NCBI GenBank assembly: GCA_936450465.1
Contig: OW388297.1
Span: forward strand, 29,654,387-29,718,386
Direction of reading: 5' to 3'
DNA from: Gibbula magus
Taxonomy: Eukaryota > Mollusca > Gastropoda > Trochida > Trochidae
DNA: 64,000 nt
The notes below the pieces were generated by a model that had not been told where the DNA came from, did not search any database, and saw only the letters and a list, made by a program, of their open reading frames with translations. A program made the translations under genes and the position numbers. Within the stretch, counting starts at the first letter, position 1; each line of letters begins with the position of its first letter. Positions 47,880-58,255 of the stretch are shown piece by piece.

Positions 47880-48800
47880 CATGACCGAATTTTACGACAT
47901 TTTCAGGGAGTACATCCTGTGAACGAAGTTAGATCTAGACGACTCAAAAACAGGAAAGATAACCAATGGTGAAAAGTTCAGTATCTCGAAAACTAAAACA
48001 ATACGCACGTGAAGCTGTGATATTATATTTAAAGGCAGTATTTAATATCTTTAATAAAAACAGCAATACACAGTATCTATCAGCATTTGGAAAGCTATCG
48101 TACATATGTATTTTTATGTTTCTTGATTTTTCATCGGCTTTCAATACCATTCATCGTCATCTACTTATTGGCAAACTTTCCAAAATGAATGCTGATTATT
48201 ATATCGATACGTAGATTGCATTTCCTGTTAATTGACAACAATTTGTACGGGTTACTCTTGGTTGCGTGATTTTCTCCAACTTTGTTTATATCGTATATCA
48301 ATGACCGCGTAAAGTAAAACATGTCTCAAACTAACATTTGCCGATGATGCTGAATTTGCTGGCCTGATTATAGAATCTAAACTGACCTGAAATTTAAAAA
48401 ATTTAAGAATGGTGTAAATACAACTTTTAATTTTTATTGTGCCAAAAAACAAAGAAATGGATATAATTTAAGGGAAATTTGGCCTACACGAAATACAGTT
48501 GTTGATAATGAAATAGAAAGCACACAATATAAATAATTTGGCACTGTCTTATATTCCAAACCTTCTTGATGAATGAAAACACTGACTTTTTAAAATTATT
48601 TTTGTGTGTGGACATTGAAACATTTAAAAATCGATGACACTATTTGTTTACTCTATTTCCCGAACTTTTTATTCAAAATTATTTTGTAATGCCATCTGTA
48701 GAACAGACAGGTTTTAGTAATCATGATTATAAATATCTTATTTACCTGGAAGTAATGTGAAGGTCTGTAGAATATTGATTTTTATGATCGTCTTACGCAG
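47880..48800 (+). pseudogene. Decayed LINE reverse transcriptase
   Basis: The plus strand reads IFMFLDFSSAFNTIHRHLLI near 48110-48175, the RT motif A with its catalytic aspartate. It continues with a degraded SLGCVIFS (motif B remnant) near 48258 and LTFADDAEFAGLI near 48330-48370 (motif C, FADD). Downstream YKxFGTVLYS and IDDTI-x-LLY words near 48525-48650 match the region after the catalytic core in CR1/L2/Jockey-type LINEs. Frameshifts and stops separate the motifs, so it is dead. It abuts TIR element B on the left and DIRS copy 2 on the right. Confidence 0.7.
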
Positions 48801-49204
48801 GTGTTTGAATTATGTACATACTGTTTATTTATCTGGTCAATGTTTTATACTGTAGCTTCGGCTGAGCCTTCTCGCTAGGCGCTCCATTGTCTGACCACTC
48901 GCTTAGCCTTTCCTCCGACGGCGTCTCGTACCGACGCCTTGTAGGGTTGGTCTCTGTTGTCTGTCGGATAGGCGAGTTGAGCGTTTCGAAAGTCAAAGCG
49001 TTTCGTCGGCAGACATTACGACGCTACCAGTCAGTGGCCTCCACCCTCAGTTGGACAGAGCGTGCCTTCGTTGGGACTTTAACTTTTTTCATTAGACTTG
49101 GACTTCCCTTAGTCGGGTGTCAGGTGTTGTCTTCGACTACACCCGTACTAGTACTTTGACTCTGTCGTCAGCTGACGACGTCGGTTGGTCAGTCCTCTGC
49201 TAGG

Positions 49205-49639
49205 ATGGCTTCGCCTTACTCGGGCTTTTGCGGACGGTGCGGCATCAGGAAGTAGTTGTTGTATGGCCCTCACGCCTATTGTCGCCTGTGCTGTACAGCA
49301 TGTACGGAGGTGGATGATTGCACAGAGTGTTTGGGCCTCTCGTCGGCTCAACACAAGACCTAGCATGCGGCACTCAGAAGGTTGGAACGTGAGTCTCGGG
49401 CCGCACGGAAGGGTGGGCAGACTGCATCCGGTTACCCCGACACCTCTCCAGTTCATTGGCCGTTGCAACTAGTTATTGACGAGGACGCTACGGAGTTCGA
49501 CTCGGGAGGAGAGGCAGTTGTCACCAGTTCACAAACGGTCTCCGGTCCACTCGCCGTCGTCCAAGGTCGGGACGTAGCAAGAAGAAGAAGAAGAAGCATA
49601 GGCGCTCTTCCTCTCCCGCCTTCGACGCTTAAGGCCTGA
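49205..49639 (+). pseudogene. DIRS gag-like zinc-binding ORF (copy 2)
   Basis: It starts ATG GCT TCG CCT (MASPYSGFCGRCGIRK), then hits a TAG. It continues YCRLCCTACTEVDDCTECLG and a second stop, then LVIDEDATEFDS and a basic RRRRRS tract before TGA. The cysteine spacing equals that of copy 1, which supports a genuine zinc-binding domain. Two in-frame stops make it a pseudogene. Confidence 0.65.
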
Positions 49640-49939
49640 CGGAGTCTATTCTTGGTTCCGTCAAAGACATGGTGTCATCCCTTATGGATGCCAGACTCGG
49701 TCCGTTGGGTTGCGTTGGACTCGGGGCCGGACCTCTTAGAACAGATGTCAGCGATAGCGACTGGTCAGGCTCCTCTCTCCAGGAGATGGAAGCCTCGGCT
49801 ATCTACGCCAAGAGGCCGAGACTGGAGAAATTTTGCGTACTGTAGATGATGGTCCCGTCGTGGGCCCTCTCGATCACTTCATGACCAACCGGCGACACTG
49901 TGACGACCTGAAGGACTACTGGAGCTCTCGGACTCTATG

Positions 49940-50790
49940 ATATCTCTTGACCTCCAGGATGCGTAACTGCACATACCCATCTTCCCCGCAGACCGCAGGT
50001 ACCTCCGCTCATTCTGCTGGGTCGCCACTTTCAGTGGAACGTTCTCCCGTTCGGGATATTGTCGGCACCCGAGTGACTCAGCCCGTAGTCCAATTCAAGC
50101 AAGGTCACGACGTGGAGGGCGTTGGACAATGTCTTCACAGGAGTGCCTCTACTGCCGCCATCGGCCACCTCACATCTATTCTCGGAAGCCTCCACTCAAG
50201 GGTGGGGGGCTCATCTAGGCTTAGAACAAGCGTCGGGCAAGCGGAGCGCCACATCAACGCGTTAGAACTCGACGCGACACTGGTCAACCCACCTGAAGGG
50301 CGAAGTCCTGCTTGTCAACACAGACAGCTCAACAGCGGCGTGGGCAATCATCAAGCAAGGGTCGACCAGGGCAGACTCCATTCTGCAGCTGGTGATCGAG
50401 ATGTGGACAGTCTCAACCTCTCCATCCGAGCGGTGCACATCCCGGGAGCCAAGAACGTTCTAGCAGACGCTCTGTTTCGCCCAGACAAGACCCCGGCAAC
50501 CAAGTGGATGTTGCACCCGAGGGTATTTGAGACGCTGTGCCTTCAGTTCGGATGGCCGCACGTGCACATAGACCTCTTTGCGACTCGACTCAATCATCAG
50601 TTGCTGACATACGTGTCTCCAGTGCCCGACCCGTGGGCCTGGAGCCTAGGCGCTCTTTCGTTAGAGTGGGAGGGGACGGATGCTTACGCTTTTCCCCCCT
50701 CTGGCAATACTGACCCTGGTAGTGGCCAAGATACAGGCCACCCGGACACTACACCTTCTCCTCATTGCCCCTGACTGGCCGACGAGGGCG
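49940..50790 (+). pseudogene. DIRS RT/RNase H remnant (copy 2)
   Basis: Around 49940-50030 one frame reads SLDLQDA-x-LHIPIFPADRRY, the early RT palm (motif A region). The rest of the palm is deleted. RNase H-like sequence follows in shifting frames: TDSSTAAWAIIKQGSTRADS near 50320-50380, then SIRAVHIPGAKNVLADALFR. The open frame at 49947-50774 mixes correct and shifted segments, so it is not the ancestral protein. It matches the copy 1 segment at 3250-3800. Confidence 0.65.
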
Positions 50791-51640
50791 TGGTACGTAC
50801 CCCTAAGGAGGCCTGGTTAACCTCAGGGAGGAGGGAGGTCTCAAGGCCTCCTCCATTAACACCTATTTGGCTGCTATCATGTCCGTTCACCGCAAGCATG
50901 AGACGGATATCAATATATCAGTGCTCAAAGAGATCATCAAGACCTACTGCCAGTTGGACGGATGTCAGAAATCAAGACCTCCGGAGTGGGACTTGGCGGT
51001 GGTAATGAACAACCTCAAGTCAGACTATTATGAAACTCCCTCGGAGGCGACCATCCTGCGTCTCTCTGTGAAGACCGCTTTTCTGGTAGCCATGGCATCG
51101 GCTGCTAGGATATCGGAGCTGCATGCTCTGCAAGCTGATTTGCTCCGTTTCGAGGTGAGGGACGGCAGTGTGGCCATGCTAGGCCTAGCGCCGAACTTCA
51201 TCTGCAAGAACCAGGCTGCAGACGAGTGCGGCAGGACCTTCACCATACCAGCGATATCATCCACATTAGAGCCCTCGGATGAGGAGAACCGTCTCCTCTG
51301 TCCGGTGCGGGCCCTACGCATTTACGTGGAGCGAACCCCATCTCTACGTCAAGATAGACGCAGGCTTTTCCTGCCTCACTCTCAAACGAGCGTCAAGGAG
51401 ATTGACAAGAGGCAGTAGGGAGTGTATCTTAGATCCGCAGTCCTGGACGCTGGACAAGGTGGCGGACATCCCTCCTCCCGCTCGCTCTAATCCGCACGTG
51501 ATTAGGGGGGTATCAGCGACTATGGCCCTCCATAGTATCATTCCAGTAGCGGACATCATGGCGGGCTGTTTCTGGAAGTCCTGCATGGTGTTCGCCAAAC
51601 CTACGAGACATTTCAACTGAAGATCTGGAAGGCGTGGCTA
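50790..51640 (+). pseudogene. DIRS tyrosine recombinase remnant (copy 2)
   Basis: The frame at 50867-51418 encodes the helical N-terminal core-binding part (MSVHRKHETDINISVLKEII), then box I VKTAFLVAMASAARISELHA, then LLCPVRALRIYVERTPSLRQ. After a frameshift, 51279-51620 gives RSNPHVIRGVSATMALHS, the box II H-x-x-R. The terminal HYLR tyrosine motif expected after MVFAK is lost by a small deletion near 51597 (TTCGCCAAACCTACGAGAC). Copy 1 keeps that tyrosine but lacks box II. The protein would be an integrase; it is inactive as written. Confidence 0.75.
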
Positions 51641-51965
51641 GGCTAGGGCCCAACACCGTACCTCCTCTGGGAACCCGGCTAGGGGTTTTCATTAGTCACG
51701 TTAAGGGGTTGGTCTCCATCTACAGTGCGTTATTAAACCTCGCATTGCACTTTTCTTCGTTGTTGTGTTGTCTTTTCATAAGTAGTTAATTGGCGACCCA
51801 TATGGTCTGGACCACCAACCCCTCAGGGGCGGGGGTAGTGGAACCCTTAGGGTTTGTTGTAAGCTCTTAACAGTATGACTTACGGTCTGCTAATCGTAGT
51901 GGACCAATCGCCAATTCACCCTTTAGGGGGGAGAGTTGTCTCGCAGCCCGCCGCCTTCTTGGTAC

Positions 51966-54812
51966 AGAAAGAAGGAGAAGATGAACATAGGTTTTTAGGT
52001 CGTGGCCTGAGAGGCCTTTATTTCGGGTCCCAGGCCAGGGTCACGAAATCTACAATTTAGAATCCCCATTGGCCAAAGAGTCTGCATACAACTTTTCAGC
52101 TCTCTAGACCTTTTGGAACTGGAAAGAAAATGAAAATAGTTTTTTAAAGATGTGACCCCGGTGACCCCATTTGGGGTCATGGGGTCAGGGAAATCTACAA
52201 TTTATAATCCCCATTGGCCAAGGAGTCTGCATACAACTTTCAAGCTCTCTAGACCATTGGAACTGGCGAAGAAGATGAAAATAGGTTTTTAAGGATGTGA
52301 CCCCTGTGACCTCATTTGAGGTCACGGGGTCACGAAATCTACAATTTAGAATCCCCATTGGCCAAGGAGTCTGCATACAACTTTTCAACTCTCTAAACCT
52401 TTTTGAACTGGAGAAAATGAAAATAGGTTTTTAAAGATGTGACCCCGGTGACCCCATTTGGGGCCATGGGGTCACGAAATCTACAATTTAGAATCCCCAT
52501 TGGCCAAGGAGTATGCATACAACTTTCAAGCTCTCTAGACCATCGGAACTGGAGAAGAAGATGAAAATAGTTTTTTTTAGGATGTGACCCCGGTGACCTC
52601 ATTTGGGGTCAAGGGGTAACGAAATCTACAATTTAGAATCCCCATTGGCCAAGGAGTCTGCATACAACTTTCCAGCTCTCTAGACCATTGGAACTGGAGA
52701 AGAAGATGAAAATAGGTTTTTAAGGATGTGACCCCTGTGACCCCATTTCGGGTCATGGGGTCACGAAATCTACAATTTAGAATCCCCATTGGCCAAGGAC
52801 TCTGCATACAACTTTTCAGCTCTCTAAACATTTTTGAACTGGAGAAAATGAAAATAGGTATTTAAGGATGTGACCCGTGACCCCATTTGGGGTCGTGGGG
52901 TCACGAAATCTACAATTTAGAATCTCCATTGGCCAAGGACTCCGCATACAACTTTTCAGCTCTCTAAACATTTTTGAACTGGAGAAAATGAAAATAGGTT
53001 TTTAAAGATGTGACCCCGGTGACCCCATTTGGGGTCATGGGGTCACGAAATCTACAATTTAGAATCCCAATTGGCCAAGGAGTCAGCAAAAACTTATTAG
53101 CTCTCTAGACCTTTTGGAACTGGAGAAAAGATGAAAAAAGGTTTTTAAGGATGTGACCCATGTGACCCCATTTGGGGTCACGGGGTCACGAAATCTACAA
53201 TTTAGAATCCCCATTGGCCAATGAGTCTGCATACAACTTTTCAGCTCTCTAGACCTTTTGGAACTGGAGGAGAAGATAAACATAGTTTTTTAAGGATGTG
53301 ACCCCGGTGACCACATTTGGGGTCACGGGGTCACGAAATCTACAATTTAAAATCCCCATTGGCCCAGGAATCTGCATACAATTTTTTAGCTCTCTAAACC
53401 TTTTGGAATTCGAGATGATGAAAATAGGTTTTTAAAGATGTGACCCCGGTGACTCCATTTAGGGTCATGGGGTCACGAAATGTACAATTAAGAATCCCAA
53501 TTGGCCAAGGAGTCAGCAAAAACTTTTCAGCTCTCTAGACCTTTTGGAACTGGAGAAGAAGATGAAAATAGGTTTTTAAGGATGTGACCCCTGTGACCCC
53601 ATTTCGGGTCATGGGGTCACGAAATCTACAATTTAGAATCCCCATTGGCCAAGGACTCTGCATACAACTTTTCAGCTCTCTAAACATTTTTGAACTGGAG
53701 AAAATGAAAATAGGTATTTAAGGATGTGACCCGTGACCCCATTTGGGGTCGTGGGGTCACGAAATCTACAATTTAGAATCTCCATTGGCCAAGGACTCCG
53801 CATACAACTTTTCAGCTCTCTAAACATTTTTGAACTGGAGAAAATGAAAATAGGTTTTTAAAGATGTGACCCCGGTGACCCCATTTGGGGTCATGGGGTC
53901 ACGAAATCTACAATTTAGAATCCCAATTGGCCAAGGAGTCAGCAAAAACTTTTCAGCTCTCTAGACCTTTTGGAACTGGAGAAAAGATGAAAAAAGGTTT
54001 TTAAGGATGTGACCCATGTGACCCCATTTGGGGTCACGGGGTCACGAAATCTACAATTTAGAATCCCCATTGGCCAATGAGTCTGCATACAACTTTTCAG
54101 CTCTCTAGACCTTTTGGAACTGGAGGAGAAGATAAACATAGTTTTTTAAGGATGTGACCCCGGTGACCACATTTGGGGTCACGGGGTCACGAAATCTACA
54201 ATTTAAAATCCCCATTGGCCCAGGAATCTGCATACAATTTTTCAGCTCTCTAAACCTTTTGGAATTCGAGATGATGAAAATAGGTTTTTAAAGATGTGAC
54301 CCCGGTGACCCCATTTGGGGTCACGGGGTCACGAAATCTACAATTTAGAATCCCCATTGGCCAATGAGTCTGCATACAACTGTTCAGCTCTCTAGACCTT
54401 TTGGAACTGGAGGAGAAGATAAACATAGTTTTTTAAGGATGTGACCCCGGTGACCACATTTGGGGTCACGGGGTCACGAAATCTACAATTTAAAATCCCC
54501 ATTGGCCCAGGAATATGCATACAATTTTTCAGCTCTCTAAACATTTTGGAATTCGAGATGATGAAAATGGGTTTTTAAAGATGTGACCCCGGTGACTCAA
54601 TTTAGGGTCATGGGGTCACGACATGTACAATTTAGAATCCCCATTGGCCAAGGAGTCTGCAAAAACTGTTCAGCTCTCTAGACCTTTTGGAACTGGAGTA
54701 GAAGATGAAAATAGGTTTTAAGGATGTGGCCCCTGTGACCCCACTTGACGCCGGACACCATGCCATGCCATAAGCCCATTAGGCCTTTCAGGCCTGATGA
54801 GCTAAAAATCGG
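51966..54812 (-). repeat. Array of ~145-bp units (about 19) ending in a tandem-core element terminus
   Basis: The unit contains GATGTGACCCCGGTGACC, the palindrome TGACCCCATTTGGGGTCA, CACGAAATCTACAATTTAGA, ATCCCCATTGGCCAAGGAGT, TTTTCAGCTCTCTAGACC, and GAAGATGAAAATAGG. The array is about 2.8 kb. A higher-order duplication of 856 bp is visible (52866 with 53722; 53083 with 53939). The right end carries CAGGCCTGATGAGCTAAAAA, the same terminus as at 41826. The other terminus with the GAGCC hairpin is missing, apparently lost at the junction with DIRS copy 2. Confidence 0.9.
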
Positions 54813-57800
54813 ACAAATGAGGGGCAGTAGGCCTTAATCTCCGCTGTCTAAAGATAAGTAATCAGATCGCAAAATGTAACAACTTTCATTTTACTAGTTT
54901 CCTTTTATATCAGGTTTAATGAAGGTCAGATACCAACATAATGCTTAAGATAACGAAAACACTTCTAACAAGGAAGTGATTATCTGTACATTTACACGTC
55001 TGTGTTCATCAAGTGAGAGGTCCAACTGTTCTCTGGTCACGTCCATTAATGGGGCTAGAGGCAATCATTAAGAGTTTTGCAAAATTATTTAGAATGTCTA
55101 CTTTCTCCAATGTTACAATGATGATTATAATGAAGTTATTGTTTTGCTCATGTATAAAGTGAATTACTCTTTCACGAGTAAACAATACTTTAAAAGATTC
55201 ATATACTGGTCATCACATTAACAAAACTTGTTCCAATCAACTTGCATTGCGCAGTGTAAATAGAAACTATGTAGTATTTATATTTAAAATGCTGGATATG
55301 AATCTCCTTAGATTGAAAACTTACGGACCAAACACTGACACTAAAGAATTTTTATTTTTTTTAAATCATATCAATTAACACGAAAATACCATGAAAATAC
55401 GATCAGACAATTGCAATTCATAGAAAAACAACAATTAGATTATTTAAACTATAAAAATATAAATAATAACAATGCCAGAGACAATTAGGTTAATTAGGTT
55501 GTTACATTTTCTTTGTTTTGGATTCGTTGTTAGTTAACCTTTGATCCATGATACATTTTTATTTTTGTGATACAAAAGGCTGAATATATATCGGGTTTTT
55601 TTATCACCTTTTGCAGCAATAACTGTTTTAGTACAAAACGGTTGCCTAAACAATTCTTCAATGTTCCAATAATAAACCCCATGGGAAGAAAAACCGATGG
55701 GAAGAAAACCCCATTGGAGAAAAATCCAATGGAAGAAACAACCCATGGTAGAACAATCCAAAGGGAGAAATATCCCATGGGATCAATCTTTACTAGACAG
55801 GAGTGGGTTTTCAAATATACCCCAAATATGTTATACTGTTTCTAGTTAAAAGAAAATATGATATTTCTTTGGCTACCATTCCATTATAAAGTTTGTAATC
55901 CCATTGGGTTTTCATGCGATTTTACTCCCATTGGATATCCCATGGGAGAGTGTACCCGTATCTCGTTAACGGCAAGAGGTACAAAGTTGGAGTTTTCAAC
56001 ACATCTTAGTTACGTTTAAAAAAACCTGCAATGATAAGTTTGCAAAGCTCTAACTATGTATTTCATGTTGGTCGTTTATGGAATCTCGGGTTTCCATGAT
56101 AAATCGGGTCGCCTGGAATCAAACGTGACCTGTAACATATACAGTAGAACAAGGATTTAGAGAACACCAAGGGACCAAAGAATTCAGTTAGCTATAATCG
56201 CTGTTCGCTATTCACGTTTGAAATATTACATTGGGCTTTTGACGGGGTGTATAAGTGTGTTTGCTATATCCGTTTGTTCGCTATATCCGTTTTCGCTACA
56301 TCCGTGTCCCATTGTACTTAGATAATAGATAATACTTCATTACCGTAAAAGGACGTGTCTGGGATTACATAGTTTTGAAGAAAGAAGACAAGTTAGGTTG
56401 ATAACAACTTCTTTATTCTATGTTGGCGACGATGACTCGGCATAGAGTCGAAGGTCGTTGTCAAGCAAGTAATACATGAGAAAAAAATTTGAGAAAATAA
56501 AACTATGTGAGTAGTTTTAATAGATTGGAGATGAGTTGTTGATACAATAAATAGGGTTGATGTACAAATATGTATCACAGTTTTAGACAACATTGTTAAT
56601 CAATAACAACCTTAAAAGGAGGGTTCTATCGGGGTGTTGTTTTGGGAAACGAAATTCGAAAGGATATTCCCTTGTACCAATATATATGCTATTAATATAT
56701 GATTAAAACAAAGTCAAATTGAAACATATTAATGAAGTTAATACTTTGATGACTTCACATTTCAAAACTTGATAAAGACAAGCGCACATGTATTGACAAA
56801 AAAACAAAAAAAACAATGACAATTGAAGCCAATCATTGGCGCTGCGAGTTGGGAAAACTTCGTTGCAGCCTAGCAACATAATATTTATTAGTTATGTTAT
56901 GTTATGTGTTACTTTGTGAATATTCTATCAGAATATATGAATTATTATTACAACAAATTAAAATTGGGTTAAATAAAGCATGTTTTCATTTCACAAAATG
57001 CCAAGAATCCAAGATGGCAGATCACATTTTCCCTTTTAAGTGAGTTTCAAAAGCATACACAGATAAAGCATATCTTTCTAAATGATTAAAAAGAAACAGG
57101 ACATTCAACATTCGATATCACGGGGGTGACAATAGGTAATGGGGACTGAAAGTGTGCCAAATCATTTTGGTTTCTCGCAAAGATATCTTACTGTAAATAC
57201 ATGAGGAATAGTGCTCGAGAACCAGTTATCGCAGGCAGTCGTCACAATTTCACCCTCTTTATGACACATAGAGTTAGACACATAAGAAGGACATGAAATA
57301 AACCTAAAACCACTATACCAGCATTTAATGTATACATTGAAAACGTTCCTAACTTGCGCAGAAAACCCTGGGAAGCTTACACTAATCTTTTGATATCAAA
57401 CAAAATATATTCTTCCATTTAAAATCGAATGGTTGGCTGCACATCAAATCGTTAATTTATTTTCATTAAATCCTATTTTCTTTATGTCAAGTAATATATA
57501 TTAATAAAATGATCATTTTAACACGGTCATGTGGTTGTCATAGTGGTTTTACAGTTATGGTTTTGGCGAAAAAGGATACAACCGAAATATCTGTTTTGCA
57601 TTTCATTCATGTTATTGTAGTGTGGAAATAATATGGTACCTTCACTTGGGTATTAATATCGATATATTACATGGTCACTGTTCTAACACACATTCAGCTA
57701 CATTGTCTTAACCTCAGAGTCGTATATGCAAATAAAGATGTTTAAAAATAAAAAGAAGGGGGGAAAAAGACAGTATGATAACAAACCTTATAACTGTATT

Positions 57801-57937
57801 GGCCTAAGATCCCGAAGGCAAATGTTTCAGGAATGGCCCTTGTCTTTAATCCTTATTTGGCGAGCTCCCTAAGAAGTCAAAACTACATGTAAGTTCCTAA
57901 AGTTTGGTACCTGTCATTGTTTGGATCGCCTACCATC
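54813..57937. other. AT-rich DNA with small repeats
   Basis: At 55675-55790 an imperfect 17-20-bp repeat is built on CCCATGGGAAGAAAA and CCATTGG variants, and related CCCATTGG words recur at 55900-55950. Near 56200-56300 GTTCGCTATATCCG occurs three times with variation. No supported exon was found. Confidence 0.5.
56402..56470 (-). other. Penelope-like element end (hairpin motif)
   Basis: The minus strand reads CTTGCTTGACAACGACC, a small hairpin GACTC/GAGTC, CGTCGCCAAC, then ATAAAGAAGTTGT. The trailing ATAAAGAAGTTG and leading GCTTGA are shared with the hammerhead-like motif at 28371-28412. It is a related but more degenerate terminal fragment. Confidence 0.3.
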
Positions 57938-57943
57938 TTTATT
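57938..57943 (-). promoter_or_regulatory. Polyadenylation signal for the IFI44-like exon
   Basis: AATAAA on the minus strand (TTTATT on plus), 20 bp beyond the stop codon at 57963-57965. The position is plausible but unusually close to the stop. Confidence 0.35.
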
Positions 57944-57962
57944 AGGATAAAGGAATGTGCGA

Positions 57963-58255
57963 CTATCTGCCGTGGACATTTTGAACAGACATTTTCTTTG
58001 CCTGATCCCTTGCAGATGACACAATAAGACTAAGGCAATGGAGAAACAGGATGTTTGAATCCAGGTCGGTATGACACTCGCCGAAATAGTTCCGAACGAC
58101 GCAGATATTGCCGAGATTGGCTCCTGTTTCTTCGTGTATTTTCTTCACTGCCTTTTGGACATTGTTTGACTTAAAAACATCCGGCAGCTTTTTTGTATTT
58201 TTATACTTTTTATCCACCTCATCCAGGTGGGTGAGCACCACCCGGTAAGACAACA
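57963..58255 (-). CDS. Interferon-induced protein 44-like (IFI44-like), last exon
   Basis: The minus strand has acceptor AACGTTTATGTTTCAG, ending at 58256. The exon is 293 bp: two bases complete a codon, then LSYRVVLTHLDEVDKKYKNT and onward to NVHGR and TAG. VVLTHLDEVD is the G4-like T-x-x-D guanine-contact loop of the IFI44/IFI44L GTPase fold. VVRNYFGECHTDLDSNILFL matches the conserved late strand (V-x-NY) and the final helix. About 95 residues covers the C-terminal third of the GTPase domain. IFI44-like genes are linked to antiviral/immune responses and are often expanded in molluscs. Upstream exons with the P-loop were not found within the window. The exon has no stop or frameshift. Confidence 0.7.

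Larger units (their letters stand above)
48870..51955 (+). mobile_element. DIRS-like retroelement, copy 2 (truncated at both ends)
   Basis: Homologous to copy 1 from the leader (CATTGTCTGACCACTCGC, matching the minus strand near 4620) through gag, RNase H and recombinase to the post-recombinase leader-like end (CGCCAATTC...GTTGTCTCGCAG, matching 845-890). No inverted terminal repeat or internal complementary region is present at either end, so both ends are truncated. The right end passes directly into the 145-bp array. The RT core is largely missing, as in copy 1. GC content is clearly higher than in the surrounding DNA. Confidence 0.8.

Noticed and set aside
52185..54139. Repeated ORFs reading SCMQTPWPMGILNCRFRDP
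   Set aside because: Translation of the 145-bp repeat units on the minus strand; no evidence of a gene.
55530..55845. Overlapping ORFs on both strands over CCCATGGGA repeats
   Set aside because: The frames come from an imperfect short tandem repeat, not a conserved protein.
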